From contig NZ_CP043046.1 of the NCBI RefSeq assembly GCF_008119665.1, forward strand, positions 3,410,001 to 3,474,000: a stretch of 64,000 nt of DNA, written 5' to 3'. The notes under the pieces are model-generated. The model had not been told where the DNA came from and made no database searches. It worked only from the letters and a program-made list of their open reading frames with translations. The number at the start of each line of letters is the position of its first letter. Position 1 is the first letter of the stretch. The DNA is from Pigmentiphaga aceris (GTDB lineage: Bacteria; Pseudomonadota; Gammaproteobacteria; Burkholderiales; Burkholderiaceae_B). The translations under genes were made by a program, and so were the position numbers. Below are positions 20,570 to 30,401 of this stretch, one piece after another.

Positions 20570-21784
20570 TTATTTGCTGGCGGTCTTGGCGCGGACCGGA
20601 TTCTTCTGGTCATCCGGGTAGGCGTAGACCACCTTGCCGCCCTTGACCTCACCGAACACCGGAATGTTGGCGGTGATGGCGTCGTGGTCGGTGGCGCTGA
20701 ACGGCTTGTCGTAGGTGGTCACGACGCCTTCGACCTTGGTCTGCAGGTTTTCAAGCGCCTGACGAATTTTCTCGCCATCGGTCGAGTTGGCCTGCTTGAT
20801 GGCGGCGGCCAGCAGCAGGATCGAGTCGTAGCCCTGGGCAGCCGACACCGGTGAGTCGATGCGATCGTTCTTGGGCTTGAAGGTGGCGAGGTAGGAATCG
20901 ATGAACGCCTTGCGCTTGGGCGTGTTCGGTTCCTGGATGAAGGTCTGCGGCATGCGCGCGCCGTCACCGTTGGCACGGGCATTGTCGATGTAGTTGGCCA
21001 TCGACAAGGTCCAGCTGCCGATGATTGGCACCTTCCAGCCAAGCTTGGCCATGCCGTTGGCGATCTGTGCCAGTTCGGGACCGATGCCATAGGTCAGCAC
21101 GGCTTCTGCGCCGGCAGTCTTGGCTTTCAACAACTGGGCCGTCATGTCGACGTCCTTGATGTTGAATTTTTCCACGGCTACGGCAGTGATGCCCTTGGCA
21201 GTCAGCGCTTTTTCCAGATCCTCGCGGCCGAGCTGGCCGTAGTTGGTGGAGTCAGCCAGAATCGCGACCTTCTTGAAACCACGGCGGGTGATCGCTTCTT
21301 CAACGATCATCGGGGCCTGGATCGAGTCGTGGGCAGCGTTGCGGAATACATAGCTGTTGGGGTGTTCCGGGGCCTTGAACTGGTGCGTAATCACGCTACC
21401 GGTTGCCACGTTGTTGAACACCGGAATCTTGGCTTCCTGGAAGAAACGTTGCGAGGCCAGTGCCACACCCGTGTTGATGTAGCCCACCGCAGCAGTGACC
21501 TGCTCGCGATTGATCAGCTCTTGCGCGATCTGCACGCCGCGTTCGTTCTTGGCTTCGTCGTCGCGCTCGACCAGTTGCAGCTGGCGACCAAGCACACCAC
21601 CAGCCTTGTTGACCTCTTCGGCAGCCAGGCGCACACCATCCCGCATGCTTACGCCCATCGACGAAGACCCGCCGGTGAACGGCCCGATCACACCTATCTT
21701 GATCGGGTCGGCGGCATATGCAGCGCTTGCACCAGCCAGGGTGAGCGCAATTGCGCCGGCAAGGGTTTTCAGTCGAATTTGCAT
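20570..21784 (-). CDS. livJ: Periplasmic substrate-binding protein of a branched-chain amino acid-type ABC transporter
   Basis: 404 residues. Signal peptide at 1-24 with cleavage after AYA (ASAAYAADPIKIG), then a type I periplasmic-binding fold (Peripla_BP_6). GPFTGGSSSMGVSMRDGVRLAAEEVN is the typical start, with a Ser-rich ligand loop. This family binds leucine/isoleucine/valine but also aromatic acids, amides, urea or dicarboxylates, so the substrate is not fixed by sequence alone. The divergent GntR/FCD regulator, which senses an organic acid in known cases, hints at a carboxylate. It is the first gene of the transporter transcription unit. Confidence 0.9.
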   Translation of the reverse strand: MQIRLKTLAGAIALTLAGASAAYAADPIKIGVIGPFTGGSSSMGVSMRDGVRLAAEEVNKAGGVLGRQLQLVERDDEAKNERGVQIAQELINREQVTAAVGYINTGVALASQRFFQEAKIPVFNNVATGSVITHQFKAPEHPNSYVFRNAAHDSIQAPMIVEEAITRRGFKKVAILADSTNYGQLGREDLEKALTAKGITAVAVEKFNIKDVDMTAQLLKAKTAGAEAVLTYGIGPELAQIANGMAKLGWKVPIIGSWTLSMANYIDNARANGDGARMPQTFIQEPNTPKRKAFIDSYLATFKPKNDRIDSPVSAAQGYDSILLLAAAIKQANSTDGEKIRQALENLQTKVEGVVTTYDKPFSATDHDAITANIPVFGEVKGGKVVYAYPDDQKNPVRAKTASK

Positions 21785-21915
21785 TGCGTGTCTCCGCTTG
21801 GGTGTTTGTAGTTCGAATTGCGTGGACGAGCGGCGTGCGCGATATCGTCAGAACGGATCGCAACGGTCACGGAAAATCACGGGAAGCGGTGATGAAACAC
21901 CGTCGATTGATATGA

Positions 21916-21929
21916 TTGGTCCAGACGAA
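21916..21929. promoter_or_regulatory. Candidate GntR-type operator half-dyad
   Basis: TTGGTCCAGACGAA between the divergent binding-protein and GntR genes is an imperfect palindrome (TTnGTC-N2-GACnAA) resembling the TnGT...ACnA sites bound by FadR-subfamily regulators, but with four instead of three central bases. Confidence 0.35.
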
Positions 21930-21966
21930 AAAAATATAGGGGGTCGGCCGGATCAGCGTCAACGGC

Positions 21967-21984
21967 TTATCGGGGAGCCGATAA
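21967..21984. promoter_or_regulatory. Perfect 7-bp dyad before the GntR gene
   Basis: TTATCGG-GGAG-CCGATAA, centred about 60 bases upstream of the GntR-type start. It could be an operator or a leader hairpin. Confidence 0.4.
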
Positions 21985-22035
21985 TGGGAGTTACCCTCGC
22001 CAGCGATCTATTTACGCGACATCCGCATATTCATC

Positions 22036-22803
22036 ATGTCGTTTACCCGACTTTCCAGACCACTTTCGGCACCGGCCACCCAGCCTTTTGCCCCCCTGCC
22101 CCCGTTTTCGCCACAACGATTGCCCGACCTGATCGTGCAGCGGATCAAGCAACGAATTGCCAGCGGTGAACTCGGGCCGGGCGATAAACTGCCCACCGAA
22201 CGAACGCTCGCAGCCCAGTTGCAGGTATCACGCACATCCTTGCGCGAAGCCTTGGGGCGCATGGCCTCTGAGGGCTATCTGCGCATGGGTGGGCGCGACG
22301 GCATTCGGGTGTGCGACCTGAGCGCCGCGACCGTGGCATCGCCGCTGGCGGGCCTGCTGGCAGCCGATCCCGACCGGAGCATGGACATTCTGGAAGTTCG
22401 GCTGGCGCTTGAAACGGTGGCCACCGTATATGCAGCCGAACGCGCAACGGCTGCCGACCATGCGCGCATTCGCCTGGCATTCGATGCGCTTCAGCGCGCG
22501 ACTGTCCAATCGACTACGCAATCATCAGGCCCCGAATTGGTGCATTTTGATTTGGATTTTCATTTTGCGATTGCCGAGGCTACCCACAACGTGGCACTGA
22601 TCCACGTGATGCACGGCATGCACAATCTGATTCTGGAATCGATGCAGATCACGCATCGGCATATGAATTACGACACCGAAGCCGAGCGTGAATTGCAAAG
22701 TCAGCACGAGGCCTTGTTTGTCGCGATATTGCGTCGAGACCCGACCGCTGCGCGTGCCGCGTCCGATGTGCACCTGGCTTATGTAAAAAAACTATATGGA
22801 TAA
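22036..22803 (+). CDS. GntR-family (FadR/FCD) transcriptional regulator
   Basis: 255 residues. Winged-helix domain at about 25-100 (LPDLIVQRIKQRIASGELGPGDKLPTE, SRTSLREALGRMASEGYL) and an all-helical FCD ligand domain at about 115-250. The metal-binding set of FCD proteins is suggested by the DLDFHFAIAEATHN segment near 175 and later histidines. Such proteins usually repress an adjacent uptake or catabolic operon and release DNA on binding a carboxylate. It is divergent from the binding-protein gene across 251 bases, so control of the liv-type transporter is the natural inference. Confidence 0.88.
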   Translation: MSFTRLSRPLSAPATQPFAPLPPFSPQRLPDLIVQRIKQRIASGELGPGDKLPTERTLAAQLQVSRTSLREALGRMASEGYLRMGGRDGIRVCDLSAATVASPLAGLLAADPDRSMDILEVRLALETVATVYAAERATAADHARIRLAFDALQRATVQSTTQSSGPELVHFDLDFHFAIAEATHNVALIHVMHGMHNLILESMQITHRHMNYDTEAERELQSQHEALFVAILRRDPTAARAASDVHLAYVKKLYG

Positions 22804-22923
22804 TATTTTCGGCCTTTTTCTGACCAATGGTGATTCAGCAATTAACAGAAGAACGATTATTTTCCACTGCAAAATATATGCAGTTAGGCAAGGTAGTCGA
22901 AAAATGCAATTTTTACTGTCGAT

Positions 22924-22955
22924 AAAAAAAGGCCGTCAGGCTTGCGCTGACGGCC
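22924..22955 (-). terminator. Intrinsic terminator of the dienelactone-hydrolase-family gene
   Basis: On the minus strand GGCCGTCAG-N7-CTGACGGCC (22947-22955 and 22931-22939) is followed by TTTTTTT (22924-22930). It also faces the end of the GntR-type gene and may serve both. The flanking 22800-22930 stretch is clearly more AT-rich than its surroundings. Confidence 0.85.
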
Positions 22956-22983
22956 TGCTTGCCGCAAGGCTTTTCGACCAAGA

Positions 22984-23871
22984 TCAGCCCAGGTATTTCC
23001 TGAACCACGCGATGGTTCGATCCCACGCAAGCTTGGCGGCCGCCTCGTCGTAACGCGGCGTGGAATCGTTGTGGAAGCCGTGGTTCACGCCAGGGTAGAT
23101 GTAGGCCTCATAGGTCTTGCCAGCGGCCTTCAGCGCGGCTTCATAGGCCGGCCAGCCCTTGTTGATGCCTTCGTCCAGTTCGCCGTAGTGGATCAGCAAT
23201 GGTGCCTTGATCCGGGCAACGTCTTCCGCCTTGGGTTGGCGTCCGTAGAACGGCACTGACGCTGCCAGCTCAGGATAGGCAACCGCGGCTGCGTTCGACA
23301 CGCCCCCACCGTAACAAAAGCCCGTGATGCCGACCTTGCCATTGGTCTGCGCAGGCAGCATCAGGTATTCGATGGCGGCAAAGAAGTCGTTCATCAATTT
23401 TTCGGGGTCGATCTTGGCTTGCAGCTCCCTGCCCTTCTCGTCGTTGCCCGGATAACCGCCCACTGAACTCAGGCCGTCTGGTGCCAGCGCAATGAAGCCC
23501 GCCTTGGCAACGCGACGCGCAACGTCTTCGATGTAGGGGTTCAAGCCTCGATTTTCGTGGACCACCACCACGCCCGGCAAGGGGCCGGTGGCCTTCGCGG
23601 GCCGAACCAGGTAACCACGCACCGTGCCGTGCCCCTTGGGCGAGGGATAGGTGATATAGCTGGCGGTGATGTCCGGGTCGGTGAAGGAAATCTGCTGTGC
23701 CATCGCGTAGTCGGGCATCAGGGACGCAAGCACGGCCGTGGCGGTCAGGCCGCCCAGGGCCAGCTTGCCGGCACGGTCGAGAAAGTCGCGACGGCTGATC
23801 TTTCCATGCACGTAGTAGTCGTAGAGTTCAAGAATCGCAGGGTCGAAATCTTTGGCGGTAAGGCGGGCCAT
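22984..23871 (-). CDS. Tat-exported dienelactone hydrolase family protein
   Basis: 295 residues from the ATG at 23871, preceded by GAAGGAGAACGT; the frame runs eight codons further. The N-terminus carries a twin-arginine signal ([17 protein letters not shown] at about 25-41) and a hydrophobic stretch ending AMA. The alpha/beta-hydrolase core has the DLH-type nucleophile cysteine in GFCYGGG and a GYPGN segment. The triad partners are the Asp of GELDEG and the His of NHGFHND. Family members hydrolyse dienelactones or other esters; YghX-like Tat-exported versions have no established substrate. It is a single-gene unit bounded by terminators. Confidence 0.88.
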   Translation of the reverse strand: MARLTAKDFDPAILELYDYYVHGKISRRDFLDRAGKLALGGLTATAVLASLMPDYAMAQQISFTDPDITASYITYPSPKGHGTVRGYLVRPAKATGPLPGVVVVHENRGLNPYIEDVARRVAKAGFIALAPDGLSSVGGYPGNDEKGRELQAKIDPEKLMNDFFAAIEYLMLPAQTNGKVGITGFCYGGGVSNAAAVAYPELAASVPFYGRQPKAEDVARIKAPLLIHYGELDEGINKGWPAYEAALKAAGKTYEAYIYPGVNHGFHNDSTPRYDEAAAKLAWDRTIAWFRKYLG

Positions 23872-23986
23872 ACGTTCTCCTTCGATGCACACCATGAACT
23901 GCAGGGCGTCGCCAAGCAGGCGGCTTGCTCAGACAACCGGCAGGTGAAAGTCAGAACGAGCATAAAGCAGGGAAAGAAAATCGGCG

Positions 23987-24014
23987 AAAAAAAACCGACC
24001 ACGAGGGTCGGTTT
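23987..24014 (-). terminator. Intrinsic terminator of the leu-asd operon
   Basis: Minus-strand AAACCGACC-N5-GGTCGGTTT (24006-24014 and 23992-24000), continued by a run of T, 26 bases after the asd stop. Confidence 0.88.
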
Positions 24015-24039
24015 CTTCAGTGCGGGAAACGGCTGGAAA

Positions 24040-25164
24040 TTACAGCTCGCCCAACACGATGCGCAGCATGCGACGCAGCGGTTCAGCGGCACCCCACAGC
24101 AGCTGGTCACCCACGGTGAACGCGCTGAGGTAGTCCGGGCCCATCGACAGCTTGCGCAAACGGCCCACCGGGATGTTCAGCGTGCCGGTGGTAGCCACCG
24201 GGGTCAGGTCACGCACCGACGCTTCGCGCGTGTTCGGCACAACCTTGGCCCACGGGTTGTTATTGCGCAGCATGTCTTCGATCTCATCAAGCGGCACGTC
24301 TTTCTTCAGCTTGATGGTCAATGCCTGGCTGTGGCAGCGCATGGCACCGATACGGATGCACAGACCGTCGATTGGGATGATGGGCGAAGCGCCGTCACCG
24401 CGACCCAGGATCTTGTTCGTTTCGGCCTGGCCCTTCCACTCTTCCTTGGACATGCCGTCGCCCAGATCCTTGTCGATCCAGGGAATCAGGTTGCCCGCCA
24501 GCGGCACGCCGAAGTGCTCGGTCGGCAGCGTACCGCTTTGCTGCTTGCCGAGAATCTGGCGGTCGATGTCCAGAATGGCAGATGCGGGGTTGTCGAGCAG
24601 GCCCTTCACTTCCGCATTCAGCAGGCCGAACTGGGTCAGCAGTTCACGCATGTGCTGCGCGCCGCCGCCAGATGCTGCCTGGTAGGTCTGGGTGGTCATC
24701 CATTCGACCAGGTCGTGCTGGAACAAGCCGCCCAGGCCCATCAACATGCAGCTGACGGTGCAGTTGCCGCCGATGAAATCCTTGCCGCCCTTGGCCAGGG
24801 AAGCGTCGATCACGGCACGGTTGACCGGGTCGAGCACGATCACGGCGTCATCTTTCATGCGCAGCGCGCTGGCCGCGTCGATCCAGATGCCGTCCCAACC
24901 GCCGCCGCGCAGCTTCGGATACACCTCGTTGGTGTAGTCGCCACCTTGTGCGGTGATGATGATCGGCAATTTGCGCAGCGCGTCGATGTCGTACGCGTTT
25001 TGCAGCGGGCCTGCGCCCGGTGCCCACGACGGTGCAGCGCCACCAGCATTGCTGGTAGAGAAGAACACCGGCTCGATCAACGCGAAGTCACCTTCATCGC
25101 GCATGCGTTGCATGAGGACCGAACCGACCATGCCACGCCAGCCAACCAGACCGACAGCTTTCAT
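24040..25164 (-). CDS. asd: Aspartate-semialdehyde dehydrogenase
   Basis: Makes aspartate semialdehyde for lysine/diaminopimelate, threonine and methionine synthesis. 374 residues. The start at 25164 is preferred because AAAGGA lies six bases upstream; the ATG at 25170 abuts it. N-terminal NADP-binding [14 protein letters not shown], catalytic C135 (GGNCTVSCM), and the later His in [10 protein letters not shown]. This is the longer gram-negative type. It follows leuB by 72 bases and ends in a terminator. Its usual downstream neighbour fimV is 10 kb away in this window. Confidence 0.95.
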   Translation of the reverse strand: MKAVGLVGWRGMVGSVLMQRMRDEGDFALIEPVFFSTSNAGGAAPSWAPGAGPLQNAYDIDALRKLPIIITAQGGDYTNEVYPKLRGGGWDGIWIDAASALRMKDDAVIVLDPVNRAVIDASLAKGGKDFIGGNCTVSCMLMGLGGLFQHDLVEWMTTQTYQAASGGGAQHMRELLTQFGLLNAEVKGLLDNPASAILDIDRQILGKQQSGTLPTEHFGVPLAGNLIPWIDKDLGDGMSKEEWKGQAETNKILGRGDGASPIIPIDGLCIRIGAMRCHSQALTIKLKKDVPLDEIEDMLRNNNPWAKVVPNTREASVRDLTPVATTGTLNIPVGRLRKLSMGPDYLSAFTVGDQLLWGAAEPLRRMLRIVLGEL

Positions 25165-25236
25165 TTCCATTCCTTTGTTATCGCGGATTTTTCCCGGCGC
25201 GGCTCGCACCGGGAAAGCGCGACACGCCGAACTGAC

Positions 25237-26310
25237 TTACAGGGCTTTCAGCACCGCATCGCCCATGGCGGCGGTACCGATCTTAGTGGTGCCGGTCTCG
25301 AAAATATCGGCCGTGCGCAGACCTTGCGACAGCACTTTTTTCACAGCGGCTTCAATACGGTCGGCTTGCGCCGGTTTGTTCAGCGAGTAACGCAGCATCA
25401 TCGCGGCCGACAGAATGGTCGCCAGCGGGTTTGCAATGTCCTTGCCTGCAATGTCGGGGGCCGAGCCGTGGCTGGGCTCGTACAGGCCCTGGCCACCGTC
25501 GTTCAACGCAGCCGAAGGCAGCATGCCGATCGAACCGGTCAGCATGGCCGCCAGGTCCGACAGAATGTCGCCGAACATGTTGCCGGTAACAATCACGTCG
25601 AACTGCTTGGGTGCGCGTGCCAGTTGCATGGCGGCGTTGTCGACGTACATGTGCGTGAGTTCGACGTCGGGGTATTCCTTGCCGACTTCGGTGACGATGT
25701 CCTTCCAGAACTGGAAGGTTTCCAGCACGTTGGCCTTGTCCACGCTGCACAGCTTGCGGCTGCGCTTGCGAGCGGTCTCGAAACCGACACGCGCGATGCG
25801 GCGGATCTCGGATTCCGCATAACGCATGGTGTCGAAGCCTTCGCGCTCGCCAGCGAACGGGCCGTCCGGCGAGGTGCGAACACCACGCGGCTGACCGAAA
25901 TAGATGTCACCCGTGAGTTCACGGATGATCATGATGTCCAGGCCCGACACGATCTCGGGCTTGAGCGACGATGCGTTCGCCAGTTCCGGGTACAGAATGG
26001 CCGGACGCAGGTTGGCGAACAGCTTCAGCGACTGACGCAGACCCAGGATCGCCTGCTCGGGACGCAGACGGCGTTCGAGCGAGTCGTACTTCCAGTCACC
26101 GACGGCACCGAACAGCACGGCGTCGGACGCTTGCGCAAGCGCCAGCGTTTCGGGCGGCAGCGGGTGGCCGGCGGCTTCATAGGCGGCACCGCCAACCGGT
26201 GCCTGGTCGATCTCGAAAGATTCGCCCAGCGCGGTCAGCACACGGACGGCCTGTTCGATGATCTCGGGGCCGATACCGTCGCCGGGAAGTACTGCGATCT
26301 TTTGGGTCAT
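25237..26310 (-). CDS. leuB: 3-isopropylmalate dehydrogenase
   Basis: Third step of leucine synthesis, NAD-dependent oxidation and decarboxylation of 3-isopropylmalate. 357 residues. N-terminal [14 protein letters not shown], the family signature [20 protein letters not shown] near 245-265, and HGSAPDIAG. It is 27 bases after leuD within the leuC-leuD-leuB-asd unit. Confidence 0.97.
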   Translation of the reverse strand: MTQKIAVLPGDGIGPEIIEQAVRVLTALGESFEIDQAPVGGAAYEAAGHPLPPETLALAQASDAVLFGAVGDWKYDSLERRLRPEQAILGLRQSLKLFANLRPAILYPELANASSLKPEIVSGLDIMIIRELTGDIYFGQPRGVRTSPDGPFAGEREGFDTMRYAESEIRRIARVGFETARKRSRKLCSVDKANVLETFQFWKDIVTEVGKEYPDVELTHMYVDNAAMQLARAPKQFDVIVTGNMFGDILSDLAAMLTGSIGMLPSAALNDGGQGLYEPSHGSAPDIAGKDIANPLATILSAAMMLRYSLNKPAQADRIEAAVKKVLSQGLRTADIFETGTTKIGTAAMGDAVLKAL

Positions 26311-26337
26311 GGGATAGCGTAAGAAAGAAGGAAGACT

Positions 26338-26988
26338 TTACAGGATGGGACGGGCGTCGAGCCACGGATGGCGCGCCAGGCGCTCTGCTTCGAAATTGCG
26401 GATCTTGTCCGAATTGCGCAGCGTCAGGCCGATTTCGTCGAAACCGTTGACCATACAGTACTTGCGGTGGCCAGTGATATCGAAGGACAGTTCACGGCCG
26501 TCTGCCGGGATCACGACCTGACGTTCCAGATCGATACGCAGGCGATAACCGACAAAAGCACGCACTTCGTCGAACAGGCGCGAGATTTCCAATTCCGACA
26601 ACACGATCGGCAGCAAGCCGTTCTTGTAGCAGTTATTGAAGAAGATGTCGGCAAACGACGGCGCAATCACAGCACGGAAACCGTACTGGTCCAGTGCCCA
26701 GGGCGCGTGTTCGCGGCTCGATCCACAGCCGAAATTCTTGCGCGCCAACAACACCGACGCACCTTGGTAACGCGGCTGGTTCAGCACGAAGTCCGGGTTC
26801 AGCGGACGGCGGCTGTTGTCCATGCCGGGTTCACCGTGGTCTTTGTAGCGCAGTTCATCGAACAGGTTCGGGCCGAAGCCCGTGCGCTTGATCGACTTCA
26901 GGAATTGCTTGGGGATGATCAGGTCGGTGTCGACGTTTTCGCGATCGAGCGGGGCGACCAACCCGTCATGGACGGTAAACGATTGCAT
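26338..26988 (-). CDS. leuD: 3-isopropylmalate dehydratase small subunit
   Basis: With LeuC isomerises 2- to 3-isopropylmalate. 216 residues. The substrate-contact motif [15 protein letters not shown] near 85-99 and [12 protein letters not shown] near 19-30 are diagnostic. 15 bases after leuC. Confidence 0.97.
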   Translation of the reverse strand: MQSFTVHDGLVAPLDRENVDTDLIIPKQFLKSIKRTGFGPNLFDELRYKDHGEPGMDNSRRPLNPDFVLNQPRYQGASVLLARKNFGCGSSREHAPWALDQYGFRAVIAPSFADIFFNNCYKNGLLPIVLSELEISRLFDEVRAFVGYRLRIDLERQVVIPADGRELSFDITGHRKYCMVNGFDEIGLTLRNSDKIRNFEAERLARHPWLDARPIL

Positions 26989-27003
26989 GATGGCTCCTGG
27001 GGA

Positions 27004-28407
27004 TCAGCGGAAGTTGCGCACGTCGACGAAGTGACCAGCCACGGCAGCCGCAGCGGCCATGGCGGGGCTGACCAGGTGCGTGCGACCGCCCTGCCCTTGC
27101 CGACCTTCGAAGTTGCGGTTGGACGTGGATGCACAGCGCTCGCCCGGCTCCAGCCGGTCGGCGTTCATGGCCAGGCACATCGAACAGCCGGGATCACGCC
27201 ACTCGAAGCCCGATGCCACGAAAATCTTGTCCAGACCTTCGCGTTCGGCCTGCGCCTTCACCAGACCGGAACCCGGCACGACCATGGCCAGACGCACGTT
27301 CGACGCCACACGCTTGCCACGCACCACGGCAGCTGCCGCGCGCAAATCTTCGATGCGCGAGTTGGTGCAGGAACCGATGAACACCTTGTCGATACGGATA
27401 TCAGTGATCGCCATGTTGGGCTGCAGGCCCATGTATTCCAGCGCGCGTTCCATGCCGGAGCGGCGCACTTCATCTTTTTCGCGTTCCGGATCCGGCACAC
27501 GACCGGTGACCGGCAGGACCATTTCGGGCGAGGTGCCCCAGCTGACTTGGGGGCTGATATCGCGGGCGTTGATTTCGACCACGCGATCGAATTGCGCACC
27601 CGGATCGCTGACCAGCGTGCGCCAGTAGGCAACGGCCTGATCCCACAGCACGCCGGTGGGCGCGAACGGGCGACCGCGGAAATACTCGATGGTTTTGTCG
27701 TCGACGGCGATGATGCCGGAACGAGCACCCGCTTCAATCGCCATATTGCTGACGGTCATGCGGCCTTCGATCGACAGGCCTCGCACGGCGCTGCCTGCGA
27801 ATTCGATGGCGCTGCCATTTCCGCCTGCCGTGCCGATCACGCCGATCACGTGCAGGACCAGATCCTTGGCGGTGACGCCGGCCGGCAGATCGCCTTCGAT
27901 CTTCACCAGCATGTTCTTGGACTTCTTGGTCAGCAGCGTTTGCGTGGCAAGCGTGTGCTCGACTTCAGAGGTACCAATACCAAAGGCCAGTGCACCGAAT
28001 GCACCGTGCGTGCTGGTGTGCGAGTCGCCACAGACAACCGTCATGCCCGGCAGGGTTGCGCCCTGTTCCGGTCCGATCACGTGCACGATCCCCTGGCGGT
28101 GATCGTTCATGCGGAATTCGTTGATGCCGTAGTTGCTGCAATTGGCGTCGAGCGTATCGACCTGCAGACGCGACACCGGGTCTTCAATGCCTTCAGCGCG
28201 CTTGGTGGTCGGTACGTTGTGGTCGGCCACAGCCAGATTGGCACTGATCCGCCAAGGCGCACGGCCGGCGATCTTCAGCCCTTCGAACGCCTGCGGGCTA
28301 GTGACCTCGTGCAGCAGGTGACGGTCGATGTAAAGCAAACAGGTACCGTCGGGCTCCTGGTGGACGACGTGTGCGTCCCAGAGCTTGTCGTAAAGGGTCT
28401 GTGCCAT
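27004..28407 (-). CDS. leuC: 3-isopropylmalate dehydratase large subunit
   Basis: Aconitase-family subunit carrying a 4Fe-4S cluster. 467 residues. The cluster cysteines are visible in [11 protein letters not shown] and [10 protein letters not shown], with [19 protein letters not shown] near 128-146. It heads the leuC-leuD-leuB-asd operon. leuA is not in the window. Confidence 0.97.
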   Translation of the reverse strand: MAQTLYDKLWDAHVVHQEPDGTCLLYIDRHLLHEVTSPQAFEGLKIAGRAPWRISANLAVADHNVPTTKRAEGIEDPVSRLQVDTLDANCSNYGINEFRMNDHRQGIVHVIGPEQGATLPGMTVVCGDSHTSTHGAFGALAFGIGTSEVEHTLATQTLLTKKSKNMLVKIEGDLPAGVTAKDLVLHVIGVIGTAGGNGSAIEFAGSAVRGLSIEGRMTVSNMAIEAGARSGIIAVDDKTIEYFRGRPFAPTGVLWDQAVAYWRTLVSDPGAQFDRVVEINARDISPQVSWGTSPEMVLPVTGRVPDPEREKDEVRRSGMERALEYMGLQPNMAITDIRIDKVFIGSCTNSRIEDLRAAAAVVRGKRVASNVRLAMVVPGSGLVKAQAEREGLDKIFVASGFEWRDPGCSMCLAMNADRLEPGERCASTSNRNFEGRQGQGGRTHLVSPAMAAAAAVAGHFVDVRNFR

Positions 28408-28749
28408 GATTCCAGCTTGAGCTTTTGAGGGCGTGGTCAGGGCAGACCCAACGGGTGCGCTGCAGCGTCTGTGCCAAGATGTTGGCCGTCTTTTCAGTCA
28501 GCCGTGTTGGCAAACCACTTGGCTGGGGCGTCTCCTTTTGGGAGAGTTCCCCTGCAACACCTGCACGCTAGTTCGCAATTGTGCGTACTTAACGTTCGCG
28601 CCGGGCTCATGCCGGGTGACCGCACCCGTGAATGGAGCTCTTGATTATGCCATAGCAGTACGTAACAACCGTGCCTGGGCCACCATACGGCACCACACAC
28701 GGTCGAGACGAACGCTTAACAGCACTGAAAGTGTGCGTTCGGGCACCGA
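28408..28749. promoter_or_regulatory. Region upstream of leuC
   Basis: 342 bases between the metal-permease stop and leuC, both minus-strand. The leuC promoter should lie here. A -10-like CATAAT (complement of 28644-28649) is visible, but no matching -35. No leader peptide rich in leucine codons, no attenuator and no terminator for the preceding gene were recognised. Confidence 0.3.
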
Positions 28750-29622
28750 TCAGGCACGCAAATGGCGCAGATGCAGCCAGCGCCACACCATGCCGCCATG
28801 CGAGCCGAAAAAGAGCGACACGGCGTATTGCACGCCCGCAGTCAACACGATGGCCGGGCCGGACGGCAGGTTGAAGTGATAGGACAGCAAGAGGCCGCCA
28901 TAAGCCGAGAACAGCGCGATCAGCATCGCCACGCCAAGCAGGCCCGGCAAGCGACGCGCCCACAGGCGCGCGGTGGCGGCAGGCAACATCATCAGCCCCA
29001 CGGCCATCAAGGTGCCCAATGCCTGAAAGCCAGCGACCAGGTTCAGCACCACCAGGATCAGGAACACCAGGTGCGCAAACGCCCCGCCGCCGCCCATGGC
29101 ACGCAGAAAATCGGTATCGAAGCTTTCGACCACCAACGGGCGATACAGCACTGCCAAGGCAATCAGCGTGATGCTGGCAACGCTTGCCAGGAACATCAGG
29201 GCCAGGTCATCAACGGCCAACACCGTGCCGAACAGAATGTGCATCAGGTCGACATTGCTGCCCCATTTGGACACCAGCAACACACCAACAGCCAATGAGA
29301 TCAGGTAGAAGGCAGCAAAACTTGCGTCTTCACGCATCTGCGTGCCGCGGGTGATCAGCCCGGCACCCAGCATGACCACCAGGCCAGCGATCAGACCGCC
29401 AATGCTCATCGCGGTCAGCGACAAGCCGAACAACAGAAAGCCGATGGCGGCACCAGGCAGCACCGCGTGGCTGAGCGCATCGCCCACCAGGCTCATGCGT
29501 CGCAGCACCAGGAACACGCCGACGGGCGCGCAGCCGAAGGCCAGCGCCAGGCAGCCGACCAGCGCGTAGCGCATGAACGAAAATTCAATGAAAGGCTGCC
29601 AGAGCAGCGCGTAAAGCGTCAT
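28750..29622 (-). CDS. Metal (zinc/manganese-type) ABC transporter permease, ABC-3 family
   Basis: 290 residues from the ATG at 29622, which overlaps the ATPase stop (ATGA). About eight to nine hydrophobic segments; RRMSLVGDALSHAVLPGAAIGF near 41-62 is the characteristic ABC-3 (ZnuB/MntB/AztB) loop, and GTLMAVGLMMLPAATARLWA near 215-235 another. It forms the membrane channel for Zn(II) or Mn(II) import. The binding-protein gene normally found beside such a permease is missing here. Confidence 0.9.
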   Translation of the reverse strand: MTLYALLWQPFIEFSFMRYALVGCLALAFGCAPVGVFLVLRRMSLVGDALSHAVLPGAAIGFLLFGLSLTAMSIGGLIAGLVVMLGAGLITRGTQMREDASFAAFYLISLAVGVLLVSKWGSNVDLMHILFGTVLAVDDLALMFLASVASITLIALAVLYRPLVVESFDTDFLRAMGGGGAFAHLVFLILVVLNLVAGFQALGTLMAVGLMMLPAATARLWARRLPGLLGVAMLIALFSAYGGLLLSYHFNLPSGPAIVLTAGVQYAVSLFFGSHGGMVWRWLHLRHLRA

Positions 29623-30398
29623 GGACGACCGGCAATAGGGGAAGAAACAGTGGCCACGGCATCGGGCCCGTCGATATCGCAGATCGGCGCATGGCCAGTC
29701 CACGTGGGCGTCATGCCATTGGCACGCAACAAGTTGGCAGGCGTCAACACGGCAGCGGTATCGCCCCAACCGATGCACTCACGTGCCATCAGCAGTGTCT
29801 GCGGGAAATGCCGGCGAACCTGTTCCATGTCGTGCAGTACCGCGATGACCGTGCGTTGCTCGCGACGCCAGTTCTGCACCACGGCAAGCAAGTCATCCGT
29901 GGTCTTGGCATCCAGTGAGGTGAACGGTTCATCAAGCAAGATGACCCGCGCATCCTGAACCAGCAAGCGCGCAAACAGAACGCGCTGAAACTGCCCCATC
30001 GACAACTCGTCGACATTGCGCGGCGCAAAGCCCGCCAAGCCGACGACATCAAGCTTGCGCTCGGCAGCCAGTCGCGCCTCGCGCGAGACGCCACGGAACC
30101 AGCCCGAGGAATGCCAGTGCCCGAGCGTGACCACGTCACCCACGGTGAGCGGGAAACTGCGGTCAAGCGAGGACTGTTGCGGCAGATAACCGATATCGCG
30201 CGGACGCAAGCCCGCCAGATCGATGCGACCATCAGAGGCCGGCAAAAGACCGACCAGCGACTTCAGCAAGGAGCTTTTGCCAGCCCCGTTGGGACCAACA
30301 ATAGCGGTCAGTTCACCCGGGACAAAGCTGCCACTGACGTGATGCACGACCGGATGCCGCCGATAGGCGACGGTGAGATTTTCAAGACGGATCGGCAT
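29619..30398 (-). CDS. Metal (zinc/manganese-type) ABC transporter ATP-binding protein
   Basis: 259 residues. Walker A GPNGAGKSS near 34-42, Q-loop YLPQQSSLD, signature LSMGQFQRVLFARLL near 132-146 (LSMGQ in place of LSGGQ, common in ZnuC/AztA-like ATPases), Walker B VILLDEPFTSLD near 155-166, H-loop VLHDM. The C-terminal 50 residues are a short domain without histidine clusters. It lies three bases after the histidine-rich peptide gene and overlaps the permease. Confidence 0.9.
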   Translation of the reverse strand: MPIRLENLTVAYRRHPVVHHVSGSFVPGELTAIVGPNGAGKSSLLKSLVGLLPASDGRIDLAGLRPRDIGYLPQQSSLDRSFPLTVGDVVTLGHWHSSGWFRGVSREARLAAERKLDVVGLAGFAPRNVDELSMGQFQRVLFARLLVQDARVILLDEPFTSLDAKTTDDLLAVVQNWRREQRTVIAVLHDMEQVRRHFPQTLLMARECIGWGDTAAVLTPANLLRANGMTPTWTGHAPICDIDGPDAVATVSSPIAGRP

Positions 30399-30401
30399 AG
30401 G

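Noticed and set aside
25190..25215. Hairpin TTCCCGG-N11-CCGGGAA between leuB and asd as a terminator
   Set aside because: There is no T-tract on the minus strand and asd must be transcribed through it.
23557..26322. Open frame of more than 900 codons on the plus strand over the hydrolase, asd and leuB genes
   Set aside because: It is the antisense of three certain minus-strand genes and crosses their intergenic terminator; no domain is recognisable.
26368..28428. Plus-strand frame of about 690 codons over leuD and leuC
   Set aside because: Antisense to leuD/leuC, whose identity and active-site motifs are certain.
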